A stretch of 64,000 bases of DNA from Sphingomonas sp. LR60 (lineage in GTDB: Bacteria > Pseudomonadota > Alphaproteobacteria > Sphingomonadales > Sphingomonadaceae), in NCBI RefSeq assembly GCF_036855935.1, contig NZ_JASPFK010000001.1, positions 338,501 to 402,500 on the forward strand. Direction: 5' to 3'. Positions 1 through 9,151 of this stretch are shown piece after piece (the first letter of the stretch is position 1; each line of letters starts with the position of its first letter). A model generated the notes under the pieces. That model was not told where the DNA came from. It searched no databases and saw only the letters and a list, made by a program, of their open reading frames with translations. The translations under genes were made by a program, and so were the position numbers.

Positions 1-1172
1 AGCAGGATCCTTACAACAACGTCATGCGCACGACGATCGAGGCGATGGCGGCGATGCTCGGCGGCACGCAATCGCTGCACACCAACGCGCTGGACGAGGC
101 GATCGCGCTGCCGACCGATTTCTCCGCCCGGATCGCGCGCAACACGCAATTGGTGATCCAGGAAGAGACGGGGATGACCAACGTCGTCGATCCGCTCGGC
201 GGCAGTTATTATGTCGAGGCGCTGACCAAGCGGCTGGTCGACGATGCCTGGACGATCATCGAGCGTGTCGAGCGCGAGGGCGGGATGGCCAAGGCGGTCG
301 CGGCGGGCTGGCCCAAGGCGATGATCGAGGAAGCGAGCGCAGCGCGCGCGGCGCGCGTCGATCGCGGCGAGGACGTGATCGTCGGCGTCAACAAATACCG
401 CAAGGAGAATGAAGACCCGGTCGAGATCCTCGCGATCGACAATCACGCCGTCCGCGATGCGCAGGTGCGTCGTATTCGGGAGGTGAAGGCGGCGCGCGAC
501 GAGGCGAAGGCACGCGCGGCGCTCGACGCATTGCGCGACGGCGCGCGCGGCGACGCGAACCTGCTCGCGCTCGCGGTCGATTGCGCGCGCGCCCGCGCCA
601 CGCTCGGCGAGATTTCCTCGGCGATGGAGGAGGTGTTCGGCCGCTACGGTACGCAGCCGACGCCGGTGAAGGGCGTCTACGGCGGCGCCTATACCGACGA
701 CGCGCGCTGGACGCGGCTCGAGGACGGCGTCGCCGCCACCGAGCGGCGGCTGGGGCGCAAGCCGCGAATGCTGGTCGCGAAGATGGGGCAGGACGGTCAC
801 GACCGCGGTGCCAATCTGGTCAGCAGCATGTTCGGCGATCTCGGGTTCGAGATCGTGCCCGGCCCGCTGTTCCAGACCCCGGAGGAAGCCGCGAAGCTGG
901 CGCTGGAGAAGGATGTCGATGTCGTCGGCGCCTCCAGTCTGGCGGCCGGGCACAAGACGCTGATCCCCGAACTGATCGGGCATCTGCGCGATGCTGGCCG
1001 CGCCGATATCAAGGTGATCGCGGGCGGGGTGATCCCCGCGCAGGATTATCAGGCGCTGTTCGATGCGGGCGTGCAGGCGATCTTCGGGCCGGGCACCAAT
1101 CTGATCACGGCGGCGGAGGAAGTGTTGCGGCTGCTCGGCCACAACATGCCCCCGCAGGGAGAAGCGGCATGA
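1..1172 (+). CDS. scpA: Methylmalonyl-CoA mutase large subunit, C-terminal part (5' end outside window)
   Basis: This enzyme isomerises methylmalonyl-CoA to succinyl-CoA using adenosylcobalamin, the last step of propionyl-CoA catabolism in the cytoplasm. The open frame is already running at base 3 (QDPYNN, then the [15 protein letters not shown] signature of the substrate barrel), so the start lies before the window. About 390 residues are visible: the end of the TIM-barrel domain, a linker, and a complete B12-binding Rossmann domain. The cobalt-ligating DxHxxG motif (DGHDRG, His codon near base 798) is present, followed by the SSL and GGVIP segments that hold the nucleotide tail. The stop overlaps an ATG for the next gene. 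The biotin synthase and acyl-CoA carboxylase downstream fit the same pathway. Family assignment is secure. Confidence 0.95.
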   Translation, partial: QDPYNNVMRTTIEAMAAMLGGTQSLHTNALDEAIALPTDFSARIARNTQLVIQEETGMTNVVDPLGGSYYVEALTKRLVDDAWTIIERVEREGGMAKAVAAGWPKAMIEEASAARAARVDRGEDVIVGVNKYRKENEDPVEILAIDNHAVRDAQVRRIREVKAARDEAKARAALDALRDGARGDANLLALAVDCARARATLGEISSAMEEVFGRYGTQPTPVKGVYGGAYTDDARWTRLEDGVAATERRLGRKPRMLVAKMGQDGHDRGANLVSSMFGDLGFEIVPGPLFQTPEEAAKLALEKDVDVVGASSLAAGHKTLIPELIGHLRDAGRADIKVIAGGVIPAQDYQALFDAGVQAIFGPGTNLITAAEEVLRLLGHNMPPQGEAA

Positions 1173-1639
1173 TGGACGGGACACCTCATCCCCACACACT
1201 GCGTCACCCCGGCGCAGGCCGCGCGGCCGGCAACCTGGCTCCGGCCTCCGCCGGGGTGACGGCAGTGTTGGGAATAGCGGCATTGGCAGCATCGCTGCTG
1301 TCCACCCCCGCCACCGCCCAGACCCAGGCCGACATGAACGCGCAGGCCGCCGCCAGCTACAAGACCGCCGACGCGGCGATGAACGCGCAATGGCCGCGCA
1401 CCTATGCCGCGATGAAGCGTCACGACGCGGGCGATACCACGCGCGGCGGCGGCTTCGGCTATGCCGCGGCGACGCTCGCCAGCCAGCGCGCATGGCTGAC
1501 GTTCCGCGACAAACAGTGCACGATCGAAGGTGGCGAGTTCGCCGGCGGCTCGCTCCAGCCGATGGCGCGCTTGCAGTGTCTGGCGCGGCTGACCAAGGAG
1601 CGCACCACGCAATTGAAGGACCTGATGTGGCAACGCTGA
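1169..1639 (+). CDS. LprI/DUF1311-like exported protein
   Basis: This is a small protein of the lysozyme-inhibitor LprI-like (DUF1311) type. The C-terminal half has the family pattern: a WLTFRDKQC segment, then a Cys-containing [17 protein letters not shown] helix, giving the two conserved cysteines. Before it lies a hydrophobic stretch ending in TPATAQ, a plausible Sec signal peptide with AxA cleavage. The start is uncertain. The ATG at 1169 overlaps the mutase stop but adds a Pro/Arg-rich leader translated from a palindromic repeat (1203-1260). A GTG at 1256, at the right edge of that repeat, would start directly at the signal peptide but leaves no positive n-region. The repeat may have replaced the original start. 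The 3' end overlaps bioB by 13 bases. Function in this organism is unknown. Confidence 0.7.
   Translation: MMDGTPHPHTLRHPGAGRAAGNLAPASAGVTAVLGIAALAASLLSTPATAQTQADMNAQAAASYKTADAAMNAQWPRTYAAMKRHDAGDTTRGGGFGYAAATLASQRAWLTFRDKQCTIEGGEFAGGSLQPMARLQCLARLTKERTTQLKDLMWQR
1203..1260. repeat. Palindromic repeat, gtcacccc...ggggtgac type
   Basis: An imperfect inverted repeat: the left arm begins gtcaccccggcg and the right arm ends cgccggggtgac, with gcaggcc/ggcctc inner arms. The same type recurs near 25721 and 55001. Here it lies inside the open frame of the LprI-like gene, upstream of its signal peptide. Confidence 0.7.
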
Positions 1640-2643
1640 TCGAGACGACGACCCGCAACGACTGGACGCGCGAGGAAATCGCCGACCTGTTCGACCTGCC
1701 GTTCGACGAGTTGATGTACCGCGCGCAGACCGTCCACCGCGCGCATCACGCGCCCTCGGAGGTGCAGCTCTGCACGCTCCTGTCGATCAAGACCGGCGGC
1801 TGCCCGGAGGATTGCGGCTATTGCTCGCAATCGGTCGCGGCGGAGAGCGGGGTCAAGGCGACCAAGCTGATGGACGTGCAGGCGGTGCTCCAGCGTGCCG
1901 CCGAGGCCAAGGACGCCGGCTCGCAGCGCTTCTGCATGGGCGCGGCGTGGCGCAACCCCAAGGACCGCGACATGGATGCGATCATCCAGATGATCGAGGG
2001 CGTGCGCGGCATGGGGATGGAAACCTGCATGACGCTGGGGATGCTGACGCCGGAGCAGGCGCAGCGGCTGGGCGAGGCGGGCCTCGACTATTACAACCAC
2101 AATATCGACACCTCGCCCGAGCGTTACGCCGACGTCATCACGACGCGAACGTTCGGCGAGCGGCTCGACACGCTGGAGAATGTCCGCTCGGCGGGGATCA
2201 ACGTCTGCTGCGGCGGGATCGTCGGCATGGGTGAGACGCGTTCGGATCGCGTCGGCTTCGTCCATGCGCTGGCGACCTTGCCGCGTCACCCGGAGAGCGT
2301 GCCGGTCAACGCGCTGGTGCCGGTCAAGGGTACGGTGCTCGGCGACATGCTCGCCGACACGCCGCTCGCCAAGATCGACGACATCGAGTTCGTCCGCACC
2401 GTCGCGGTCGCGCGGATCACGATGCCGCTCAGCATGGTGCGGCTGTCGGCCGGGCGCGAGAGCATGGGCGAGGCGACGCAGGCGCTCTGCTTCATGGCTG
2501 GCGCGAACTCGATCTTCACCGGCGACAAACTGCTGACCGCGGGCAATCGCGGCGACAGCGCGGATACGGCGCTGTTCGCGAAACTTGGCGTGCGACCGAT
2601 GGAAGCGCCCGAGCCGATGCGGGTGTTCGAGGCCGCGGAGTAG
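1627..2643 (+). CDS. bioB: Biotin synthase
   Basis: This radical-SAM enzyme inserts sulfur into dethiobiotin to make biotin. The 338-residue product matches the usual length. The radical-SAM cysteine motif CxxxCxxC appears as CPEDCGYC, followed by SQS. Other family blocks are [20 protein letters not shown] and the C-terminal [13 protein letters not shown]. The GTG at 1627 is chosen because homologous sequence begins right there (VATLIETT...) and a GAAGGA ribosome-binding site sits a few bases upstream; the open frame further 5' is out-of-frame overlap with the LprI-like gene. It is translationally coupled to that gene. Its place between two propionyl-CoA pathway genes, one of them biotin-dependent, makes metabolic sense. 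Confidence 0.95.
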   Translation: MATLIETTTRNDWTREEIADLFDLPFDELMYRAQTVHRAHHAPSEVQLCTLLSIKTGGCPEDCGYCSQSVAAESGVKATKLMDVQAVLQRAAEAKDAGSQRFCMGAAWRNPKDRDMDAIIQMIEGVRGMGMETCMTLGMLTPEQAQRLGEAGLDYYNHNIDTSPERYADVITTRTFGERLDTLENVRSAGINVCCGGIVGMGETRSDRVGFVHALATLPRHPESVPVNALVPVKGTVLGDMLADTPLAKIDDIEFVRTVAVARITMPLSMVRLSAGRESMGEATQALCFMAGANSIFTGDKLLTAGNRGDSADTALFAKLGVRPMEAPEPMRVFEAAE

Positions 2644-2653
2644 AGGATCTCAT

Positions 2654-2917
2654 ATGAACCCGACGAAGGAAGTCATTGAAAATCGGATCGAAGAATTTGA
2701 TCGGGATGGCGAAGAACGCTTTCTAGCGCGGTACGCAAACGGAATTGGGGCCAAATCGCATATTATGGTAAAGAGCGGGAAGGCTTATCCTACGAAAGCG
2801 CTCTGGGCTTCCGCTTTTGATCCTCCAATATCGCCCCGCGCTTTTCAATCTCTTGAGGCGGTCGCGGGTTTGCAGTCATTCGGCTTTGAATGCTTCCATA
2901 AAATAGAGCCAAGCTAA
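2654..2917 (+). CDS. Small orphan protein resembling the ScoMcrA-like N-terminal head domain
   Basis: The product is 87 residues. The ATG at 2654 lies just after the bioB stop, with gagg upstream; the longer open frame would overlap bioB. Base composition is clearly lower in GC than both flanks, which suggests acquisition. The pattern KSGKAYPTKALWASAFDPP...FQSLEAVAGLQSFGF resembles the small domain found at the N-terminus of McrA-like HNH restriction proteins (a 'YPxKAL' block, then a helix, then 'LGF'). Here it stands alone, with no nuclease domain attached. It ends one base before the DUF2442 gene, so the two are probably cotranscribed. The family assignment comes from pattern memory only and is tentative; the function is unknown. 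Confidence 0.6.
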   Translation: MNPTKEVIENRIEEFDRDGEERFLARYANGIGAKSHIMVKSGKAYPTKALWASAFDPPISPRAFQSLEAVAGLQSFGFECFHKIEPS

Positions 2918-2918
2918 C

Positions 2919-3161
2919 ATGCGCGAGCAAGAGGTTTCGGACGTCCGGTTCGACGACGCCAGCCTGATCGTCGACCTCATGGACGGGCGCACGATCGCCG
3001 TGCCGCTCGCCCGGTATCCGCGGCTGCTGCACGCCAGCCCGGCGCAGCGCGCCGGTTGGGAGAAGGCGGGGGCGGGGTACGGCATCCACTGGCCGGATAT
3101 CGACGAAGACCTGAGTACGGACGGCTTGCTGCGCGGCGTCCCGGCGGCACGCGCGAACTGA
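2919..3161 (+). CDS. DUF2442 family protein
   Basis: The 80-residue product has the typical DUF2442 layout: DVRFDDASLIVDLMDGRTIAVPLARYPRL in the N-terminal half and the family hallmark GIHWPDIDEDLSTDGLL near the end. Members are often encoded beside a DUF4160 partner and behave like antitoxin-type or DNA-associated small proteins. No DUF4160 gene is seen here; the upstream neighbour is the ScoMcrA-head-like protein. The gene follows that neighbour with one intervening base. A 22-base gap with an aggagagg site separates it from the carboxylase gene. The family call is firm; the role is unknown. Confidence 0.85.
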   Translation: MREQEVSDVRFDDASLIVDLMDGRTIAVPLARYPRLLHASPAQRAGWEKAGAGYGIHWPDIDEDLSTDGLLRGVPAARAN

Positions 3162-3183
3162 TAAAAGAAAACAGGAGAGGCCG

Positions 3184-5286
3184 TTGTTCAAGAAGATCCT
3201 GGTCGCCAATCGTGGCGAGATCGCCTGCCGGGTGTTCCGCACCGCCAAGAAGATGGGCATCGCCACCGTCGCGGTCTATTCGGATGCCGATGCGCGCAGC
3301 CCGCATGTGCTGATGGCGGACGAGGCGGTGCGGCTCGGGCCGGCGCCGGCGGCGGACAGCTATCTCAAGGCGGAGCTGATCCTGCTCGCCGCCAGGGAGA
3401 CCGGCGCGGACTGCATCCACCCCGGTTACGGCTTCCTCTCCGAACGCGAGAGCTTTGCGCGCGCCTGCGCCGAGGCCGGGATCGCCTTCGTCGGCCCGCC
3501 GCCGAACGCGATCGCCGCGATGGGCGACAAGATCGAGTCGAAGAAGCTCGCCAAGGCGGCGGGCGTCAACGTCGTCCCCGGCTATCTCGGTGAGATCGCC
3601 GACACCGACGAGGCGGTGCGGATCGCGTCCGAGATCGGCTTCCCGGTGATGATGAAGGCCAGCGCGGGCGGCGGTGGCAAGGGGATGCGGCTGGCGTGGA
3701 GCGAGCAGGACGTCCGCGACGGCTTCGAGGCGACCAAGCGCGAGGGGCTGGCGAGCTTCGGCGACGACCGGGTGTTCATCGAAAAGTTCATCGAGAGCCC
3801 GCGCCATATCGAAATCCAGCTGCTCGGCGATCAGCACGGCAACATCGTCTATCTCAACGAACGCGAATGCTCGATCCAGCGCCGCCACCAGAAGGTGGTC
3901 GAGGAAGCACCGTCGCCGTTCGTCACCCCGCAGATGCGTCGCGCGATGGGCGAGCAGGCGGTCGCGCTGGCTCGTGCGGTCGGCTATTACAGCGCGGGCA
4001 CGGTCGAGCTGATCGTCTCGGGCGCGGATACGACCGGCGAGAGCTTCTACTTCCTCGAAATGAACACCCGGCTGCAGGTCGAACATCCGGTGACCGAGGA
4101 GATCACCGGGCTCGATCTGGTCGAGCAGATGATCCGGGTGGCGGCGGGCGAGACGCTGTCGTTCGGGCAGGAAGACGTTCGGCTCGACGGCTGGTCGATC
4201 GAGAATCGCGTCTATGCCGAGGACCCGTATCGCGGCTTCCTGCCGAGCATCGGGCGGCTGGTGCGCTACGCGCCGCCTTCGACCACCACCGACGACCCGT
4301 CATCCCCGCGCAGGCGGGGATCCAGAACCCATGTCGTCGATGGGGCCGAGACGTCGGCGGGTCTGGATTCCCGTCTTCGCGGGAATGACGATGCGGGTGA
4401 CGGGAACGCGGTGCGCATCCGCGTCGACGACGGCGTCGCGGAGGGCGGCGAGGTCAGCATGTTCTACGACCCGATGATCGCCAAGCTGGTGACATGGGCT
4501 CCCACCCGCGAAGCGGCGATCGACGCGCAGGTCGCCGCGCTCGACGCCTTCACGATCGAAGGGCCGGGGACCAACCTCCATTTCCTGTCGGCGCTGATGC
4601 AGCACCCGCGCTTCCGCTCGGGCAACATCACCACCGGCTTCATCGCCGAGGAATATCCGGATGGGTTCCACGGCGCGCCCGCCGCACCCGCGCTGCTGAC
4701 GACGCTCGCCGCGATCGGCGCGGTTGCGGCGCATGCGCAGGTGACCCGCGCGCGGCTGGTCGACGGGCAGCTCGGCCACGTCCTGTCGGCGCCGAGCGAC
4801 TGGATCGCCCGCGTCGATGGGCACGATCATGCCGTGACGATCCGCGACGGCCGCGTCACCGTCGACGGCACCCCGCTCGATGCCGCGATCGACTACACCC
4901 CCGGCGCGCCCACCGCGCAGGTGGACGGCGACGATCCGCTCTCCGTCGCGATCACCAAGGGCCGCGACGGGTTCACGCTCACCGCACGTGGCGCGCGTCA
5001 CAAGGTGCGCGTCCTGCCGGCGCATGTCGCGCCTTATGCCGCGCATCTGATCGAGAAGGTCCCGCCCGACCTGTCGAAGTTCCTGATCGCGCCGATGCCG
5101 GGGCTGCTCGTCCGGCTCGACGTTGCGGCGGGCGACCGCGTCGAGGCCGGGCAGGCGCTGGCAGTGGTCGAGGCGATGAAGATGGAGAACATCCTGCGGG
5201 CCGAGAAATCCGGTATCGTCGCTGCGGTAAAGGCGCAGGCCGGTGACAGTCTGGCGGTCGATCAGGTCATTCTCGAGCTGGAATGA
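3184..5286 (+). CDS. pccA: Acetyl/propionyl-CoA carboxylase alpha subunit (biotin carboxylase + BCCP), with 31-residue repeat-encoded insert
   Basis: This subunit carboxylates its own biotin with ATP and bicarbonate and presents it to the carboxyltransferase beta subunit. Context (mutase, biotin synthase) favours propionyl-CoA as substrate, although acetyl- or methylcrotonyl-CoA cannot be excluded from sequence. Visible in order are the carbamoyl-phosphate-synthase-like N-domain (KILVANRGEIACR), the ATP-grasp glycine loop (GGGGKGMR, about residue 160), ERECSIQRRHQK, MNTRLQVEHPVTE, the biotin carboxylase C-domain, and the C-terminal biotinyl domain with AMKMEN (Lys 666 of 700). The start is TTG with aggagagg eight bases upstream. 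Residues about 372-402 are encoded by a palindromic repeat of exactly 93 bases, in frame, in the C-domain between RLVRYAPP and VRIRVDDGV. Without it the protein has the normal family length. Confidence 0.93.
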   Translation: MFKKILVANRGEIACRVFRTAKKMGIATVAVYSDADARSPHVLMADEAVRLGPAPAADSYLKAELILLAARETGADCIHPGYGFLSERESFARACAEAGIAFVGPPPNAIAAMGDKIESKKLAKAAGVNVVPGYLGEIADTDEAVRIASEIGFPVMMKASAGGGGKGMRLAWSEQDVRDGFEATKREGLASFGDDRVFIEKFIESPRHIEIQLLGDQHGNIVYLNERECSIQRRHQKVVEEAPSPFVTPQMRRAMGEQAVALARAVGYYSAGTVELIVSGADTTGESFYFLEMNTRLQVEHPVTEEITGLDLVEQMIRVAAGETLSFGQEDVRLDGWSIENRVYAEDPYRGFLPSIGRLVRYAPPSTTTDDPSSPRRRGSRTHVVDGAETSAGLDSRLRGNDDAGDGNAVRIRVDDGVAEGGEVSMFYDPMIAKLVTWAPTREAAIDAQVAALDAFTIEGPGTNLHFLSALMQHPRFRSGNITTGFIAEEYPDGFHGAPAAPALLTTLAAIGAVAAHAQVTRARLVDGQLGHVLSAPSDWIARVDGHDHAVTIRDGRVTVDGTPLDAAIDYTPGAPTAQVDGDDPLSVAITKGRDGFTLTARGARHKVRVLPAHVAPYAAHLIEKVPPDLSKFLIAPMPGLLVRLDVAAGDRVEAGQALAVVEAMKMENILRAEKSGIVAAVKAQAGDSLAVDQVILELE
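4298..4390. repeat. Palindromic repeat (cattcccgcg type) inside the carboxylase gene
   Basis: The left arm is cgtcatccccgcgcaggcgggga and the right arm is its near inverse ending cgcgggaatgacg. It has the same architecture as the intergenic copies near 23370, 23570 and 53072. At 93 bases it is a multiple of three with no stop in the gene's frame, so the reading frame is kept. Confidence 0.85.
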
Positions 5287-5343
5287 TGCCGCCGCGACAT
5301 ATCGCGACATATTAGCGCTGGACGCGCGCCTTATGCGTGCGTC

Positions 5344-6867
5344 ATGCACGACGACATGAGGCGCGTTCTTCTCTGCACGACGATGGCGCTGGCGGCTGCC
5401 GGCTGCACCGTCGGCCCCGATTATCGTCCGCCCGCCGCTGCCGAGCTGGCCGTGCCCGCCGGCTATTCGGTGCGCGGCGCGCCGACGCCCGAGGATCTGA
5501 CGCGCTGGTGGCAACGCTTCGACGATCCGGTGCTCGGACAGTTGGTCGAGCAGGCGTCGGCCGCGAACACCGATGTCGCGCAGGCGGTGGCGCGGTTGCG
5601 GCAGGCGCGCGAGGCGCTGGTGCAGAGCCGGTCGAACCTGTTGCCGACGATCAGCGGCAACACCGGCTACAGCCGCTCGGAGACGCTGCGCGGCGGCGGG
5701 CAGACGATTACGCTCCCCGATGGCACCGTCCAGAACATCGGCGGCGGGGGCGGGGCCAACAACTTCTCGCTCGGCGGCAGCGCTTCCTACCAGCTCGGGC
5801 TGTTCGGTGAGGTGCGCCGCACGATCGAGGCCAGCCGTGCGCAATATGAATCGTCGGGGTTCGACTATGCCGCCGCGCTGCTGACCGTCCAGCAGGAAAC
5901 CGCGCAGAACTACATCCTCGCGCGGCTCTACCAGCAGCAGCTCGCCAATGCCCGCGCCAGCCTGGCGTTGCAGGAGGACAATCTCGAGATCGCGGGCTTC
6001 CGCCTTCAGGCCGGGCTCGTCTCGTCGCTCGATCAGGAGCAGGCGCGGCAGCAGCGTGCGCAGACCGCCGCGACGATCCCGACGCTCGAACAACAATATA
6101 ACGCCGCAGTGTCGCGGCTCGGCGTGCTGACCGCGCAGGCGCCCGGCGCGCTCAAGCCGTTGCTGGCCGAGGTCCGCGCGATCCCGACCGGGACCCCGCC
6201 CGCCGGGATCGGCATCCCCGCCGACGTGCTCCGCCAGCGCCCCGACGTGCGCGCCGCCGAACGCGCGCTTGCCGCGGCCACCGCGCAGATCGGCGTCGCG
6301 CAGGCGGCGCTCTATCCGAACTTCGCGTTCAGTGGGAACATCAACGCGCGCGCCAACACCGTCGGCTCGCTGCTCGACACCGTCACCGGCGGCTTGTTCG
6401 CCGGGTTGACGCAGGCGATCTTCAACGGTGGCCGGCTGCGTAGCCAGGTGCGCGGTCAGGAGGCCGCGGCCGACGCCGCGCTTGCCGCCTATAAAGGTAC
6501 GGTGCTCACCGCGCTCGAGGACGTCGAGAATGCGGTCGTCGCGCTCGACACCGCCGATCGTCGCGAGCGCGAGCTGTCGGTCGCGTTCGACGCCGCCGGC
6601 AACGCCGCCTTGCTGTCGCGCGAACAATATCGCAGCGGGTTGAGCGACTTCACGACACTCAGCCAGCAGGAGGCGACGCTGCTCACCACCCGCAACAGCG
6701 CGGCACAGGCACGTGCCGACGAGGCGACCGCGCTGGTGCAGCTCTTCGCCGCGCTCGGCGGCGGCTGGGACAGCACGACGGTGCCGACCGCCCCGCCGCG
6801 GGTCGCTCCTGCGCCGACGCTCGCCCAACCGGCTCCGACGCCCGCCTCCACCAACGGAAATCCCTGA
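5344..6867 (+). CDS. NodT/TolC-type outer-membrane efflux lipoprotein
   Basis: This is the outer-membrane channel of a tripartite exporter. The N-terminus has a lipoprotein signal (LLCTTMALAAAGC, lipobox AAAGC) followed by TVGPDYRPP, the classic start of mature NodT-family channels. Two OEP repeats follow, with the family's long Gln/Ala-rich helices (TVQQETAQNYILARLYQQQLANARASL) and a second copy in the C-terminal half (KGTVLTALEDVENAVVAL). The C-terminus is a Pro/Thr-rich tail. The length of 507 residues is normal. The ATG at 5356 (MRRVLLC) is an equally good or better start than 5344. The stop shares one base with the adaptor start, so it is the first gene of the efflux operon. Substrate cannot be read from sequence. 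Confidence 0.9.
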   Translation: MHDDMRRVLLCTTMALAAAGCTVGPDYRPPAAAELAVPAGYSVRGAPTPEDLTRWWQRFDDPVLGQLVEQASAANTDVAQAVARLRQAREALVQSRSNLLPTISGNTGYSRSETLRGGGQTITLPDGTVQNIGGGGGANNFSLGGSASYQLGLFGEVRRTIEASRAQYESSGFDYAAALLTVQQETAQNYILARLYQQQLANARASLALQEDNLEIAGFRLQAGLVSSLDQEQARQQRAQTAATIPTLEQQYNAAVSRLGVLTAQAPGALKPLLAEVRAIPTGTPPAGIGIPADVLRQRPDVRAAERALAAATAQIGVAQAALYPNFAFSGNINARANTVGSLLDTVTGGLFAGLTQAIFNGGRLRSQVRGQEAAADAALAAYKGTVLTALEDVENAVVALDTADRRERELSVAFDAAGNAALLSREQYRSGLSDFTTLSQQEATLLTTRNSAAQARADEATALVQLFAALGGGWDSTTVPTAPPRVAPAPTLAQPAPTPASTNGNP

Positions 6868-8226
6868 TGGCCGACCCCAATCTCGACGATTTCCTCGGTG
6901 TGAAGCCGCAGCCGGCATGGCGGCGCTGGGGCAAATGGGTGCTGGTGCTCGCCGCGGTCGTGCTGGTCGGGCTGCTGCTGTCGCGCTGCGTGTTTGGCGA
7001 TCCCGACAAGGTCGATTACGCCACCACGCCGGTGACGCGCGGACGGCTGACCGTCTCGGTCTCGGCGACCGGCAAGCTGGCGCCGACCAATCAGGTCACG
7101 GTCGGCTCGCAGCTGTCGGGGCTCGTCACCAAGGTGGTGGTCGACGTCAACGACCGCGTCACCGCCGGGCAACCGCTCGCGCTGATCGACCCCGAGCAGA
7201 TCGACGACCAGATCAACGCCGCCAAGGCGACGCTCGCCGCCAACGAGGCGCAGGTGGCGCAGGCGCGCGCGACGCTGGCGGAGTCGCAGGCGCAGCTCGC
7301 CCGACTCAACGAAGTCTATCGCCTGTCGAAAGGCCGGGTACCGTCGAAGACCGAATTGCAGACCGGGCAGGCCGATGCGCAACGCGCACGCGCCGCGCTC
7401 AACGTCGCGCAGGCGAACGTCACCGCCGCGCGCGCGCAATTGTCGCAGCAACAGACGCAGCGCGCGCGTGCGATCATCCGCTCGCCCGTCAACGGCGTGG
7501 TGCTGGCGCGACAGGTCGATCCCGGCCAGACGGTCGCGGCGTCGTTCAACACCCCGACCTTGTTCGTCATCGCCGAGGACCTGACGCGCATGAAGTTGGA
7601 GGTCGCGATCGACGAGGCCGATGTCGGCGAGGTACAGGTTGGCCAGAAGGCGACCTTCACCGTCGACGCCTTCCCCGGCAAGACCTTCCCGGCCGCGATC
7701 ACGCGCGTCGATCTCGGCTCCAACCTGACCGTCAGCAACGCGACGGCTTCGTCGTCGAGCAGCTCCGGCACCACCAGCACCACCGGCCAGGTGGTGTCCT
7801 ATGCCGCCGACCTGACCGTCGCCAACCCGACCTTGCAATTGCGCCCCGGCATGACCGCAACCGCCGACATCGTCACCGCCGACCGCCAGAACGTGCTGCT
7901 CGTCCCCAACGCCGCCTTCCGCTTCAAGCCGGGCGCGGGCGGCGGGAAGCGTGGCGGCATCACCGGCACGATCCTCGCCGGCCCGCCGCGCCGCAACGCC
8001 GCCCAGCGCAGCGCGACGCTCGGGCGCGGCGCGACGCAGACGGTCTACGTCAAGGGCGCGGACGGCACGCCGCAGCCGGTGCAGGTCACGACCGGCGACA
8101 CCAACGGCACGCTGACCGAGGTGACCGCGGGCGGGCTCCAGCCCGGACAGCAGGTCATCACCGGGCAATTGGCGGCGGGCGAGAGCGCGGGCACGGCGGG
8201 CGGCGCGGCGAAGGGCGGCCGGTCGC

Positions 8227-8237
<11 letters not shown>
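6867..8237 (+). CDS. MacA-like periplasmic adaptor (HlyD family)
   Basis: This is the membrane-fusion protein linking a MacB-type ABC transporter to the outer-membrane channel. It has one N-terminal membrane helix (WVLVLAAVVLVGLLLS, about residues 25-40) and then a lipoyl-type half-motif (VTVGSQLSGLVTKVVVDVNDRV). A coiled-coil hairpin rich in Ala/Gln (AKATLAANEAQVAQARATLA) follows, with the second lipoyl half (IRSPVNGVVLARQVDPGQTV) and a beta-barrel domain. A Ser/Thr-rich low-complexity loop (ASSSSSSGTTSTTG, near 7745-7790) sits in the barrel. The C-terminal domain ends in a Gly/Arg-rich tail. The ATG overlaps the preceding stop by one base, and the 3' end overlaps the ATPase start by 11 bases, which indicates tight coupling. 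MacA-like identity rests on sequence plus the MacB neighbours. Confidence 0.88.
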
Positions 8238-8956
<719 letters not shown>

Positions 8957-8976
<20 letters not shown>

Positions 8977-9143
8977 GGGAGAGGGATACGGAGACTTGGC
9001 GGCTACGCCGCCTAGTCGCAGTTGGGTGAGGGTCTGCGGCGCGCCGCGCCGCGCGCGCCAAAGGCGCGCTCGACCCCTCACCAAGCTTCGCTAACGAGCA
9101 AGCTCGCAAGCTGCGCTATCCTCTCCCCTGTCCAGGGGAGAGG
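8957..9143. repeat. Composite palindromic repeat between ATPase and permease genes
   Basis: The left end carries cccctcgcccctcctaggggagaggg, and the right end is a hairpin ctctcccctgtccaggggagag (9121-9142). The arms of the two ends are related, and the interior is full of short inverted repeats (ggcggctacgccgcc, gcgcgccaaaggcgcgc). It covers almost the whole gap between two genes that should be cotranscribed and ends just before the permease start. Confidence 0.75.
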
Positions 9144-9151
9144 GCAGTAAC

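Noticed and set aside
4300..6918. Very long open frame on the minus strand opposite the carboxylase and outer-membrane channel genes
   Set aside because: It is the antisense of well-supported genes in GC-rich DNA; Arg/Gly-rich with no domain pattern. The same holds for the long antisense frames at 43178-45532 and 51129-53027.
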